NCBI GenBank assembly: GCA_030540715.1
Contig: JAUNVQ010000009.1
Location: forward strand, 1-64,000
Direction: 5' to 3'
DNA length: 64,000 nt
Source of the DNA: Actinomycetaceae bacterium
GTDB taxonomy: Bacteria > Actinomycetota > Actinomycetes > Actinomycetales > Actinomycetaceae
This document shows, one piece after another, positions 26,165-35,550 of the stretch; the stretch's first letter is position 1, and each line of letters starts with the position of its first letter. Both the position numbers and the translations under genes were made by a program. The notes under the pieces are model-generated. The model was given only the letters and a program-made list of their open reading frames with translations. It was not told the origin of the DNA and ran no database searches.

Positions 26165-27890
26165 GATGCTTGCTATTGCTGCCCGCGCACTTGCGCCGCG
26201 ACGCGCAACATTAATCACCGGCTTTATATTCTCGGTATTGTCGGCAATGTTTGTTGCCGCGCCCATCGGTGCACTGTACTGGTTTTTGACTCATCGTGAC
26301 AATATTGGTTTACAGATGACAACCATTGTTACGCTAGTTGTTGTCGGTATTATCGGTGAACTGGTTAGTCAGGCCGTTACCCAGGCTATGCTGTCGCCGT
26401 TGGGGTTCATTATTTTCTCTGACGAGAGGGTAAAGTTTGGTGACAGGCTGAAAAATGCGCCAATGGGGTTCTTTCATCGACATCGCTTGGGTGATATTAC
26501 CTCGGCTGTGACAACAACAATGAATGATGCCGAGATGTTCCTTGCCTATGCTTTCCAAAAAATCCTTAATACTTTGGTGTCATTTATCATGGTAACACTG
26601 TTTTTACTGTGGATTGATTGGCGTATCGGGCTTGTGGCTTTTGCGGTTTTCGCGATTGCTGTGGGTTGTGTGGAATGGATGAATCGCGCTACAAAGCGCG
26701 TCATCCCTCAGCGTCAAGAAATCCAGAAGAATATGGTTGGTCAGGTAATGGACTTCCTTGGTGGTGCCTCGCTGTTACGGAGCTTTCACTGCGAAACCGT
26801 TGTTGCTCATAAACTGTATCGAGCCTTCCGTGATTCGTCCCGATTTGGTTTTAAGTCCGAGATGGATGTTGTTCCGCCAACGGTCAGTTATTTGTTGACG
26901 TTGAAACTGGGAACCTTGGTGATTGCAGGATTCGGTATTGGCCTGCATCTTTTCGGCTTGGTTTCACTTGAGATTGCGTTACTGATGGCCGTTGCTGCTT
27001 TTGTATTGACTGTCCCGTTAGAAGGTCTGACCGCTGAAGTAGCAATGCTTCGTATATCGACAGTGTCGCTGGAAATGATAGAACCAGTTTTACAGGCTCC
27101 ACAACAAGAGGTTATCACAGGGCGCAGTGAAGATGGGTCTTCACGCTGTGCTATCGAGTTTGATGGTGTGACATTTGCCTATGAAGCCCGTGATGTCTTG
27201 CGTGATGTATCTGTTGATGTGCCTCAGGGTAGTACAGTTGCGTTGATTGGCCCGTCCGGCTCAGGTAAAACAACATTTTGTCATGTGATGATGCGTTTTT
27301 GGGATGTTCATTCCGGTACTGTTCGGGTTCAAGGCCGTGATGTCAAAGCGTGGGAGCCGGATGAACTATTGTCACAGTTTGCTGTGGTGTTTCAAAATGT
27401 GTATCTGTTCTCTGACACGATTGCCAATAACATTCGTTTCGGTAATCTTCATGCAAGCGACGAAGAGCTTCGCGACGCTGCACGCCGTGCACGGTGCCTG
27501 GAGTTCATTGAATCGCTACCCGATGGTTTTGACACAGTCTTAGCTGAAGGCGGTAGTTCTTTATCAGGTGGTGAACGCCAAAGAATTTCTATTGCAAGGG
27601 CAATGATGAAGGATGCGCCTATCGTGATTCTTGACGAAGCAACTTCTTCGGTGGATCCGGAAAATGAACGCGACTTACAGTTAGCAATCGACGAACTATG
27701 TGCAGGTAAGACGCGGATAGTGATTGCCCACAATATGGCGACTGTACGCGATGCTGACCAGATTTTAGTCTTTGATGAAGGTGCGATTGTTCAACGTGGA
27801 ACCCATGATGAGCTTGCAGGTGAAAGTGGTATTTATCGGGACTTCTTGGATATTCGCGCTGCTGCGGCGGGATGGCACATCAAGAACTGA
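26157..27890 (+). CDS. ABC half-transporter (IrtB/YbtQ-like), TMD-NBD
   Basis: The 577-residue partner overlaps the previous gene by 8 bp. Six transmembrane helices occupy about 15-310. The ATPase has Walker A GPSGSGKTT near 364, Q-loop FAVVFQNVYLF, signature LSGGERQRIS near 468, Walker B IVILDEATSSVDPEN and switch histidine VIAHNMA. Both ATPase sites of the pair look intact. No siderophore-binding lipoprotein or siderophore-reducing protein is adjacent, as is usual for this exporter-fold importer type. A convergent gene begins 95 bp downstream, and no clear terminator is visible. Confidence 0.75.
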   Translation: MFRMLAIAARALAPRRATLITGFIFSVLSAMFVAAPIGALYWFLTHRDNIGLQMTTIVTLVVVGIIGELVSQAVTQAMLSPLGFIIFSDERVKFGDRLKNAPMGFFHRHRLGDITSAVTTTMNDAEMFLAYAFQKILNTLVSFIMVTLFLLWIDWRIGLVAFAVFAIAVGCVEWMNRATKRVIPQRQEIQKNMVGQVMDFLGGASLLRSFHCETVVAHKLYRAFRDSSRFGFKSEMDVVPPTVSYLLTLKLGTLVIAGFGIGLHLFGLVSLEIALLMAVAAFVLTVPLEGLTAEVAMLRISTVSLEMIEPVLQAPQQEVITGRSEDGSSRCAIEFDGVTFAYEARDVLRDVSVDVPQGSTVALIGPSGSGKTTFCHVMMRFWDVHSGTVRVQGRDVKAWEPDELLSQFAVVFQNVYLFSDTIANNIRFGNLHASDEELRDAARRARCLEFIESLPDGFDTVLAEGGSSLSGGERQRISIARAMMKDAPIVILDEATSSVDPENERDLQLAIDELCAGKTRIVIAHNMATVRDADQILVFDEGAIVQRGTHDELAGESGIYRDFLDIRAAAAGWHIKN

Positions 27891-27985
27891 TACTTGCTGA
27901 TACCTTTGTATGTTGCATATGAAGAAAGAATCAGTTCTGTGGTTCTCCTGTTCGAAAGGCTACTACTTGGTGATATACTCGCTAC

Positions 27986-29785
27986 CTAAATTCCTGCGTT
28001 GTTATCGTCATACCTCGCACAATAGGCGCAGACCCCTGCAGGAATCACGGTAGCAGAATCGCAGCTGTGCAAAGGTCCTGATGCAAGAAGAACCCGCCAG
28101 CCATCAGGAACCGCGATACTGCATTCACCGAGCGGATAAATGACTCGCGTAATTGTGCCATATGGACTGGTAAGGATGTAATCCAAATGATCCACACACT
28201 GCGTGTTAGCACGTTGGGTAGTTTTCTTCGCTTCGTGCCAGTGATGATTATTTGATAAGTCAGAAAAGGAATCGTGTGTTGCTGTTACCGTTGTCTTGTC
28301 TACCCAACTTAGTGTTGCAAGGCCAAACGCGCGCTCTTTGCGCAGCTTCAATGCTTTCTTATAGAACTCATAGATGGAACCGGCCCTACCAACTTGCTGA
28401 TCAGCAGCGAGTTCACCGTAGCTATCTGGTTGAGGTAGCCACGTTTCGCCCTCTGAAATATCTGAAAATCCGAAGTGTGGAGCCTCCTTGCGCCATGGCA
28501 TCGGAGCGCGGCACCCGTCGCGTCCAAGTTCGCTCCCGCCAGTGTTTGTGAAAGTCGGATCCTGGCGCTGTTCATCGCGTAAATATAGATGATCCGGTAG
28601 TCCAAGTTCTTCACCCTGATAAAGATAGGCCGCTCCTGGAAGAGCTAGCATCAGCAGCGTCGCCCCTTTAGCTAAATGTAGGCCCCGTTCACGGTCTGGT
28701 TGTGGATCATTGACGCCGATGCCGTTGGGGCGTGCGTTGGGAGTGGGAAGACCAAATCGGGAGGCGTGGCGTACTGAATCATGGTTGCTTAGTACCCATG
28801 CTGGCACTCCAGAACTAGCAGGAAAATCAATAAATTTGTTGATAGTTGCGCGTAAATCGTGGGCATTCCAAGCCGACATAAGAAAATCAAAAGCAAAAAC
28901 TTGCTGCATCTCGCCAGGGGATAGGTAATGCGCTAGGCTGCTTGTTGGAACCCATACCTCACCGACCAGCATCGCATCATGAGGATCGATCAGTGAACGC
29001 CATTCGCGGATAATATCGTGTACACCAGGCTGGTCAAAGCGTGGATCTGCTGACTGGCTGCCGTCAATCATCTTGGCCTCGCTATCAAAGTCTGGAAGGC
29101 CAGGCGCTTTGACGAGGCCGTGAGCAACATCAATGCGAAAGCCATCCACACCGCGAGAGAGCCAATATGTGAAAATATCGTGAAACTCCTTGCGGACCTC
29201 TGGATTTTCCCAGTTCAAATCCGGTTGACCAGGATCGAAAATATGTAAATAATACTGGTTGTCATCGGCCCATACTTGCCCGGTGGCATCGGGCCGGTTG
29301 CACACTTTTGTCCAGGCAGGCCCGCCAAAAATTGATACCCAGTTATTTGGTGGGGTGTTGGGGTACTTTGAATCAACGAACCAATAGCGTTTGCGAGCGG
29401 GTGAGTTTGGGGATGCTGCAAGTGCTTCTTGAAACCATTGATGCTTGTCAGAAGTGTGATTGGGGACAATATCAAGAAGTACTTTTAGATTGAGTTCGTG
29501 TGCACGTTTCAAGAGGGCGTCCATATCCTCGTCGCTGCCATACAGTGGGTCGATATGGCGATAATCGGCAACATCATAGCCTCCATCAACCTGGGGTGAA
29601 ACAAAAACAGGTGAAAGCCAAATACCGTCAACCCCCAGTTCGGCAAGGTAGGGGAGATGTTCGATGATACCGACAAGATCACCAGAACCGTTACCTGTTG
29701 AATCGGCAAATGAGCGCGGATAGATCTGGTAAATAACGCAATCGCGTGACCAGTGTGACTGTGAGTGTCTAAGCTGTTGGTTCAT
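27986..29785 (-). CDS. GH13 alpha-glucosidase / oligo-1,6-glucosidase
   Basis: This 599-residue cytoplasmic enzyme has no signal peptide. It hydrolyses alpha-glucosidic bonds of short malto- or isomalto-oligosaccharides. GH13 regions are all present: DIVPNHT (about 105-111), the nucleophile in GFRIDVAHG (Asp219), the acid/base in VGEVW (Glu276) and SNHDS (Asp336). The N-terminal WLSPVFVSPQVDGGYDV segment is typical of family 13 glucosidases of the oligo-1,6-glucosidase/alpha-glucosidase subgroup. AGAGGGAAACG precedes the ATG. It lies downstream of the LacI-family gene and opposite malEFG, so it belongs to the maltodextrin-use locus. Confidence 0.88.
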   Translation of the reverse strand: MNQQLRHSQSHWSRDCVIYQIYPRSFADSTGNGSGDLVGIIEHLPYLAELGVDGIWLSPVFVSPQVDGGYDVADYRHIDPLYGSDEDMDALLKRAHELNLKVLLDIVPNHTSDKHQWFQEALAASPNSPARKRYWFVDSKYPNTPPNNWVSIFGGPAWTKVCNRPDATGQVWADDNQYYLHIFDPGQPDLNWENPEVRKEFHDIFTYWLSRGVDGFRIDVAHGLVKAPGLPDFDSEAKMIDGSQSADPRFDQPGVHDIIREWRSLIDPHDAMLVGEVWVPTSSLAHYLSPGEMQQVFAFDFLMSAWNAHDLRATINKFIDFPASSGVPAWVLSNHDSVRHASRFGLPTPNARPNGIGVNDPQPDRERGLHLAKGATLLMLALPGAAYLYQGEELGLPDHLYLRDEQRQDPTFTNTGGSELGRDGCRAPMPWRKEAPHFGFSDISEGETWLPQPDSYGELAADQQVGRAGSIYEFYKKALKLRKERAFGLATLSWVDKTTVTATHDSFSDLSNNHHWHEAKKTTQRANTQCVDHLDYILTSPYGTITRVIYPLGECSIAVPDGWRVLLASGPLHSCDSATVIPAGVCAYCARYDDNNAGI

Positions 29786-29889
29786 CGTTTCCCTCTTAGT
29801 GGTTGTGTGTCATATGTCGAGTCAAGATTTTCCGTGAACATATTGTGCGTCGCAGCGATGATCGTCGGGTAGATATTGACAAAGTTTTG

Positions 29890-30894
29890 CTACAGTCTTT
29901 GCGGAGCCACTCCTGTTGACGAACGTGTCACTAATAAAGGAGAAAACATTAATGAATGTGTCAATAACGTATCGCCGTTGATAAGTGAAACAAGCGTTTT
30001 GAATGCTTGTTCACAGATAGAATCAACGGATTGTTGGATGGTTGTCAGTGGTGGATTGAGTTCGGAAGTAATATCCCAGCCGTCATAGCCTATGATCGAA
30101 ACGTCCTCTGGAATGTTAAAGCCCGCGTCGCGAAGTGACGATAAAGCGCCAACAGCCATAAGATCAGAGGCAAAAATAAGACCAGTCATTCCCTGCTTGA
30201 CCGCTTCAAGTGCAGCTTGGCCTCCAGCTTCGGCGCTATACAGTGTAGAAAAAACTTGATACTCTTTCATTTTATATTTACTGCAGGCACTGAGGAATTC
30301 ACGTTTTTTAATGGCGGCTGGATAATATTTTTCATCACCATTGATCAACCCGATGCGTTTGTGTCCAAGCTGGGCTAAATGAGTGATAGCCAGGTTAATA
30401 CCTGCTTTGTCGTCGGTGGTAAAAGATGGAACTCCTTTCAGTGGGCCGTTGACAACAACGAAGGGGAAGCGACGTTGCTGTAGCTTTTTATAGATCTGTA
30501 GCTCAGAAGTTGAATCGCTGTGGTGTCCAGAAACAAAGACAACTCCCTGATAGGGGGGATGTGCCATACTTTCAACCAGAGCAGCTTCGTGTCCACTTCC
30601 AGGATATTCACACGTAATATGCGGAATTAAACCATGCGCCGATGCAATAGATGCAAAAGATGATGCAAAATGTGCAAAAATTGGGTTCGTAAGCTGCGCG
30701 ACAATAATCCCCATACGTGGCCGACTGCTTTCATTGAAGCGATTTGGGTGAGGGTGTCCTAGCGTATCTATGCTATGAAGTACTTGGTTGCGGGTATTAA
30801 GCGATACCATTTCAGGCTTGTTAAGGACACGCGATACCGTGGCAATTGATACACCAGAATGTGCTGCAATATCTTCTAATCGAATACGGGCCAT
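29890..30894 (-). CDS. LacI-family transcriptional regulator (MalR-like)
   Basis: The 334-residue regulator opens with a LacI helix-turn-helix (RLEDIAAHSGVSIATVSRVL) and hinge, followed by a periplasmic-binding-protein-like effector domain to the end. AAGGATTTTTGC precedes the ATG. It is divergent from malEFG with a 191-bp promoter region and is followed, 104 bp later, by the GH13 gene. It probably represses both in the absence of a maltodextrin-type inducer. The candidate operator is the palindrome TATCGT-TG-ACGATA at 31034-31047. Confidence 0.85.
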   Translation of the reverse strand: MARIRLEDIAAHSGVSIATVSRVLNKPEMVSLNTRNQVLHSIDTLGHPHPNRFNESSRPRMGIIVAQLTNPIFAHFASSFASIASAHGLIPHITCEYPGSGHEAALVESMAHPPYQGVVFVSGHHSDSTSELQIYKKLQQRRFPFVVVNGPLKGVPSFTTDDKAGINLAITHLAQLGHKRIGLINGDEKYYPAAIKKREFLSACSKYKMKEYQVFSTLYSAEAGGQAALEAVKQGMTGLIFASDLMAVGALSSLRDAGFNIPEDVSIIGYDGWDITSELNPPLTTIQQSVDSICEQAFKTLVSLINGDTLLTHSLMFSPLLVTRSSTGVAPQRL

Positions 30895-30988
30895 GCAAAA
30901 ATCCTTGTTGAAGTACGGTCAAAAGTCCTGCATTTACCTATTAAATTGTATCAAACAGTAGGTGCAGAAATGTAAATAATGAAAAGAC

Positions 30989-31047
30989 TTGCAGATTGTA
31001 AAAATCAAAAGTTAATATATGAGGGCGAAGAGCTATCGTTGACGATA
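30989..31047 (+). promoter_or_regulatory. malE promoter and candidate LacI-family operator
   Basis: TTGCAG (30989-30994) and TAATAT (31013-31018), 18 bp apart, make a good promoter. The palindrome TATCGT-TG-ACGATA (31034-31047) lies just past the expected start site, where a LacI-family repressor would block elongation or initiation. Confidence 0.55.
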
Positions 31048-31085
31048 ACTTGAACGTAGCCAGAACAAATAGCGAGGAGGCTAGA

Positions 31086-32303
31086 ATGCGACGTTCGTTA
31101 GCAGTAATAACAGCTGCAGTTTTAGCACTGGGGTTAAGTGCGTGCGGTGGGAGCGATGATGGTGCCAAAGGCCCAAGCACCGACAAGAAAGAAAAGCTAG
31201 GAGGTGAAATCACCATTTGGGGTGATGAAACCCGTGGCGATATTGTCAAAGCGCTGGGTGAAAAGTTTGAAGCTGACTATGGAACAAAGGTGAACTTCGT
31301 TCAAAAATCAAATGAAGATCTTATTCCCGAATACACCAAACAGGTCAACTCTAAGTCAGGGCCAGATATTGTTATCAATGCGCATGACAAGCTGGGTGAA
31401 CTCATTAAGAACGGTGTGGTCAGCCCGGTCGATATTGCGGCCGTCAAAGATAAGTTCGTTCCCTCGGCAGTGCAGGCTGTCACCTATGATGGACAAACCT
31501 ACGGTGTTCCCTATGCAATTGAATCAGTTGCCCTGTTTAGAAACGACGATTTGACGAAAGCCGAACCAAAGACGTGGGACGAGATGGTTGCCGCTGGTAA
31601 AGAATCCGGTGCTCAGTATCCTTTCATTATCCAGCAGGGGCCGGAGCAGGGTGATCCCTATCATATGTATCCATTCCAGACATCTTTTGGCGCCCCTGTC
31701 TTTAAATCTGACGATAATGGCTACACAGCAGAACTTGCGATGAATGGCGAAGAAGGCGTGAAATTTGCTGAATGGCTCCACGCGAATGCAGACATTCTGA
31801 ATCCAAACATTGATGGAGACAAAGCAAAGGAAGAATTCCAAAATGGGAACGCTGCATTTACTGTAACAGGTCCGTGGAATATCGAAGACTTCAAGAAAGC
31901 AAAGATTAACTTCTCTGTTCTTCCTGTTCCCTCGGCCGGTGGAAAAGATGCACTGCCTTTTGTGGGTGTTCAAACATTCTTCCTCAGCCCAGAGTCAAAG
32001 AACAAGATTGTTGCAACAAAGTTCCTTAACGAATTCGTTGCTTCAGAAGAAGGTCAAAAGATTCTGTACGATGTTGGACATCGCCTTCCAGCGATGAAAT
32101 CTGTTGCCGACTCGATTGATGATCCAGTGTCAAAGTCATTTTCTGAAGTTGCAGGTTCGGGTATGCCGATGCCAGCTATTCCAGAAATGGGGGCCGTATG
32201 GGAGTTCTGGGGTTCAACTGAAGCCAATATTATTTCAGGTAAGCAGACTCCTGCCGAGGGCTGGAAGACAATGAACGAGAACATTGAAAAGAAAATCAAG
32301 TAG
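31086..32303 (+). CDS. malE: Maltose/maltodextrin-binding lipoprotein
   Basis: The 405-residue substrate-binding protein has a signal peptide with the lipobox LSAC (cysteine at residue 20), so it is attached to the outer face of the membrane. The mature part follows the family 1 MalE fold: EITIWGDE, YTKQVNSKSGPDIVI, YGVPYAIESVALF and the C-terminal AVWEFWGSTEANI segments. The ATG at 31086 is preceded by GAGGAGG at 7 nt; a start further upstream (31050) would put residues before the signal peptide. It begins the malEFG operon opposite the LacI-family gene. Confidence 0.92.
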   Translation: MRRSLAVITAAVLALGLSACGGSDDGAKGPSTDKKEKLGGEITIWGDETRGDIVKALGEKFEADYGTKVNFVQKSNEDLIPEYTKQVNSKSGPDIVINAHDKLGELIKNGVVSPVDIAAVKDKFVPSAVQAVTYDGQTYGVPYAIESVALFRNDDLTKAEPKTWDEMVAAGKESGAQYPFIIQQGPEQGDPYHMYPFQTSFGAPVFKSDDNGYTAELAMNGEEGVKFAEWLHANADILNPNIDGDKAKEEFQNGNAAFTVTGPWNIEDFKKAKINFSVLPVPSAGGKDALPFVGVQTFFLSPESKNKIVATKFLNEFVASEEGQKILYDVGHRLPAMKSVADSIDDPVSKSFSEVAGSGMPMPAIPEMGAVWEFWGSTEANIISGKQTPAEGWKTMNENIEKKIK

Positions 32304-32344
32304 TTCTAACGTTCTTTGATAACAAAATCCGACATTACATAGAC

Positions 32345-32371
32345 AGGCTCTGCCTCGACAGGGCAGAGCCT
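32345..32371 (+). terminator. malE-malF intercistronic hairpin (attenuator)
   Basis: AGGCTCTGCC and GGCAGAGCCT form a perfect 10-bp stem with a 7-nt loop. CTCTTAGTTTG follows, a weak T-rich tail. Such a structure could end part of the transcripts or protect the malE message and so yield more binding protein than permease, as in other mal operons. Confidence 0.65.
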
Positions 32372-32394
32372 CTCTTAGTTTGTGAGGGCTATAC

Positions 32395-33987
32395 ATGCAC
32401 ACGCACATCGATCACGGCCATGCACGGGCCGTCGGTAAGGGGTTTTTGGTCAAACTTGCTTTGATGGCCATTATCGACGCACTAGGTGTCTATGGAATAT
32501 GGGCCGCATATCTTGTACAAGCATGGACAATTATCGTAGTTATGATGGTTGGCCTTGCAATCCTCAACTACATCTATTTCACACGTAAGCATATTCCTGC
32601 AAAATATTTTGCTCCAGGAATGGCATTCTTACTGGTGTATCAGATTTTCGTTATGGGATATACGGGCTATATCGCATTTACGAACTACGGAACTGGTCAC
32701 CAAAATACTAAGGAAGTTGCCATCGCGCAAAACCTTGCTCAAAATGAGTTCCGGGTTGAAGGTGCACAAACACTTCCCGTTCAAGTTGTTGAACTCAACG
32801 GCCAACTCGGCCTTGCTGTTATTAAAGACGATGGCACGGTGACAGTTGGCACTGCTGAAAAACCAATGACCGAGGCGCCCAATGCCGTTGTCAAAAATGG
32901 TGTTATTACCTCTATTACCGGTTATACCGTCTATCCGAAAAACGATTTTGGCGGACATATCCAAGAAATCCCGGATTTACGTGTTCCGGTGAGTGACGAC
33001 CCTAATGAAGGTTTTTATAAAACAGAGGACGGAGCCTTCGCTTATCTTGCCGAATCTCGGTTAAGCTATGACGAAAAAACCGATACCATTGTTGAAAAGA
33101 CGTTAACTGGTGACAAGGAAGGTACCAATAAGGGAGCACCTAAAGTCTACAAAGATAATGGGTATGGCTCATTTGTTACCGATGACGGTGAAGAACTCCC
33201 CGTTGGCTGGCAAGTTGTTGTTGGAAGCGATAACTTTAAAGAAATGGTTTCTGGTAAGGGCATTGCCGGGCCATTTGTGAAGTCGTTGATATGGACATTT
33301 ATTTTTGCATTGTTGTCCGTATTGACAACGTTTGCCTTCGGGCTTTTCTTAGCAATCGTTTTTAATGATGAACGAATCAGAGGTCGCAAGATTTATCGTT
33401 CGCTCCTTATTTTGCCTTACGCTTTCCCAGGCTTCCTGTCTGCTTTGGTGTGGCGTGGCATGATGAATACCGACTTTGGATTCATTAACGAGGTGCTGCT
33501 GTTTGGTACCCACATTCCGTGGCTCCAAGACCCGTGGTTGGGTAAGCTCTCGATTCTCTTTGTGAATCTGTGGCTTGGCTTTCCGTATATGTTCCTTATT
33601 TGCACGGGAGCCTTGCAGTCACTACCTGGCGATGTCATGGAGGCAGCACGTATTGATGGGGCCAGTGCGTGGACACAGTTTAGAACTATTACATTACCAC
33701 TGGTGTTGGTGTCAACGGCACCACTGTTGATTGCATCATTTGCATTTAATTTCAACAACTTCTCGCTGATCTATATGCTGACCGGTGGTGGACCAAATAT
33801 CCCAGGTAACCCTTATGGTCTTGGCGAGACAGATATCCTGATTTCTTTGGTCTATGCGCTGTCGATGACGCCTGGGGCTGAACGCTACGGCCTGGCTGCG
33901 GCAATGTCGATTGTTATTTTCGTGATTGTGGGGCTGATTTCTTGGCTTGGCTTTAGGCAGACCAAGAAGCTGGAGGAGTTGATGTAA
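32395..33987 (+). CDS. malF: Maltodextrin ABC transporter permease MalF
   Basis: The 530-residue permease has two or three N-terminal helices, a long extracytoplasmic domain (about 98-290, like the P2 domain of enteric MalF) and a C-terminal core with the EAA loop (DVMEAARIDGASAWTQF, near 417-433). The length is close to enteric MalF rather than the short 300-residue permeases typical of Gram-positives. The ATG is preceded by GTGAGGGC. malG follows directly after the stop codon. Confidence 0.92.
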   Translation: MHTHIDHGHARAVGKGFLVKLALMAIIDALGVYGIWAAYLVQAWTIIVVMMVGLAILNYIYFTRKHIPAKYFAPGMAFLLVYQIFVMGYTGYIAFTNYGTGHQNTKEVAIAQNLAQNEFRVEGAQTLPVQVVELNGQLGLAVIKDDGTVTVGTAEKPMTEAPNAVVKNGVITSITGYTVYPKNDFGGHIQEIPDLRVPVSDDPNEGFYKTEDGAFAYLAESRLSYDEKTDTIVEKTLTGDKEGTNKGAPKVYKDNGYGSFVTDDGEELPVGWQVVVGSDNFKEMVSGKGIAGPFVKSLIWTFIFALLSVLTTFAFGLFLAIVFNDERIRGRKIYRSLLILPYAFPGFLSALVWRGMMNTDFGFINEVLLFGTHIPWLQDPWLGKLSILFVNLWLGFPYMFLICTGALQSLPGDVMEAARIDGASAWTQFRTITLPLVLVSTAPLLIASFAFNFNNFSLIYMLTGGGPNIPGNPYGLGETDILISLVYALSMTPGAERYGLAAAMSIVIFVIVGLISWLGFRQTKKLEELM

Positions 33988-34878
33988 ATGTCGAAGAAAA
34001 CTCTTGATAAGAAAAAGTGGCACACATCGCTGACTGGTGTTCGCTGGTGGAAAGAAGTTGGTTGGCGCCATATTGTTGGCATCCTTGTGATTGTCTATTG
34101 CATTATTCCGTTGCTCTACGTACTATCGGCTTCGCTGAAACCCGGTTCAACTCTGACTGGTTCAAACCAAATGTTTAGCCAGGTCGCAGCAACGAACTAT
34201 GCCAATTTGATGGAAACTAATTTTTGGCGCTGGATGCTCAATTCTATTATCGTGGCTGGTATTACCGCTTTTGGTTCGGTGTTGATGGTAGCAGCGGCAG
34301 CATATGCCTTTAGTCGTTTCCGCTTCAAGGGGCGGCGGGGGACATTGACGTTTTTACTTCTGGTGCAGATGTTCCCACAGATGTTAGCGTTCGTCGCTAT
34401 CTATTTGCTGCTGTTGAATTTGCAAAACGTGTTCCCAATCCTGGGTCTTGACTCCCTGATTGGGCTTATCTGCGTCTATCTTGGTGCAGCTTTGGGCACA
34501 AACACATTCTTGATGTATGGATTCTTTAACTCGATTCCTCAAACGCTTGACGAGGCCGCCGAGATCGATGGCTGTACTCATGCCCAGGTTTATTGGCGAA
34601 TCGTACTGCCAATGGTTGTACCGATTCTTGCCGTAGTTGGGCTGCTAGGCTTCATCTCAAGTTTCGGTGACTTCATCTTGGCCAGTGTGATTTTACAAAA
34701 AGAAGAAAACCTTACTCTTGCCGTTGGCATGTATCGGTGGGCATCTGATGCGAAACAGGTTGATTGGGGGCAGTTCGCTGCTGGAGCCGTTATTGCGGCG
34801 ATCCCGATTATCTTACTGTTCCAGTTCCTGCAAAAATATATTGTCTCTGGTCTCACCGCAGGATCGGTCAAGGGATAA
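33988..34878 (+). CDS. malG: Maltodextrin ABC transporter permease MalG
   Basis: The 296-residue permease has six transmembrane helices and the EAA loop in LDEAAEIDGCTHAQVYWRI near 191-209, where the shared ATPase would dock. It begins with the base after the malF stop codon, so expression is coupled. No MalK-type ATPase gene follows; a multitask ATPase (MsiK/MsmK type) must be encoded elsewhere. A strong terminator lies 65 bp downstream. Confidence 0.92.
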   Translation: MSKKTLDKKKWHTSLTGVRWWKEVGWRHIVGILVIVYCIIPLLYVLSASLKPGSTLTGSNQMFSQVAATNYANLMETNFWRWMLNSIIVAGITAFGSVLMVAAAAYAFSRFRFKGRRGTLTFLLLVQMFPQMLAFVAIYLLLLNLQNVFPILGLDSLIGLICVYLGAALGTNTFLMYGFFNSIPQTLDEAAEIDGCTHAQVYWRIVLPMVVPILAVVGLLGFISSFGDFILASVILQKEENLTLAVGMYRWASDAKQVDWGQFAAGAVIAAIPIILLFQFLQKYIVSGLTAGSVKG

Positions 34879-34943
34879 ATACTGCTTTTCCTACATTTGG
34901 CTCCCGCGAGGTGGGGAAGTGCTTGATTTGCTTGGCAATCAGT

Positions 34944-34996
34944 AAAAGGGGGGGGGAACTATGTGTGAAGTAAGCACACATAGTCCCCCCTTTATT
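34944..34996 (+). terminator. Rho-independent terminator of malEFG
   Basis: ACTATGTGTG (34958-34967) pairs with CACACATAGT (34975-34984), and nine G (34948-34956) face six C (34985-34990) flanked by AAAA and TTT. The result is a long stem with a G bulge and a T-rich tail. It also lies before the convergent minus-strand gene. Confidence 0.8.
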
Positions 34997-35112
34997 GTGC
35001 GTGAAAGCTAAGAGATAACGGAGGCGTGTGATTGGCTGATTGGTGGATTGTAGAAATGTCGCATCTGCTCTAATTGCTGCGCGATGTGTGCGCATTCTTC
35101 TTTGGAATAGCT

Positions 35113-35550
35113 TTAAAGCGAAATTAAAAGTTCTGTAGGCGTATCTTTATTCGATAGGTTTTGTTCGTCTAATGTGATTGCGTGGCCATCATTTGAGTGG
35201 ATCATTAGCTTTAACATACGAAAACCTGGCAAGCCCGATGCTTCAATCTTTTCGATCTGATACCACGCATAGACTTCTTGTTTTCCCATCACTGTACGCT
35301 TCGAAATTCCATAAGAATCCGCACTGAGCAGGGGTTGTGAGCCGGTCCTCAAACGTGCAAAGAAGATCACAACAATAGCAGACATGACAACGCTGAGTAT
35401 CATCAACATCCACAGCACAATAGTGATTGCAAGGTTTTCAGATTCAACATCATATTCTTGAATACAGATCCCAGGTAAAATAGCAGCAAGCGCTAAGTAG
35501 AATCCACCGCGGTTCTTCAGCGGTTTATTCATCACAATAAATGGTTGCAC
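35113..35550 (-). CDS. Two-helix membrane protein with PH-like domain
   Basis: The 145-residue product has two transmembrane helices (about 17-65), followed by a small beta-rich domain containing SYGISKRTV and VYAWYQIEKIEASGL, which resembles bacterial PH-like domains (bPH/DUF304-like). The function is unknown. I chose the GTG start at 35550 because AAAGGAG lies 5 nt upstream; the longer open frame before it shows no SD. It is the last gene on the minus strand after the ABC cluster, 335 bp from it. Confidence 0.55.
   Translation of the reverse strand: MQPFIVMNKPLKNRGGFYLALAAILPGICIQEYDVESENLAITIVLWMLMILSVVMSAIVVIFFARLRTGSQPLLSADSYGISKRTVMGKQEVYAWYQIEKIEASGLPGFRMLKLMIHSNDGHAITLDEQNLSNKDTPTELLISL

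Noticed and set aside
29850..29870. CGATGATCG near-palindrome upstream of the GH13 gene as a LacI site
   Set aside because: It shares only a few bases with the malE-proximal palindrome, so a common operator cannot be claimed.
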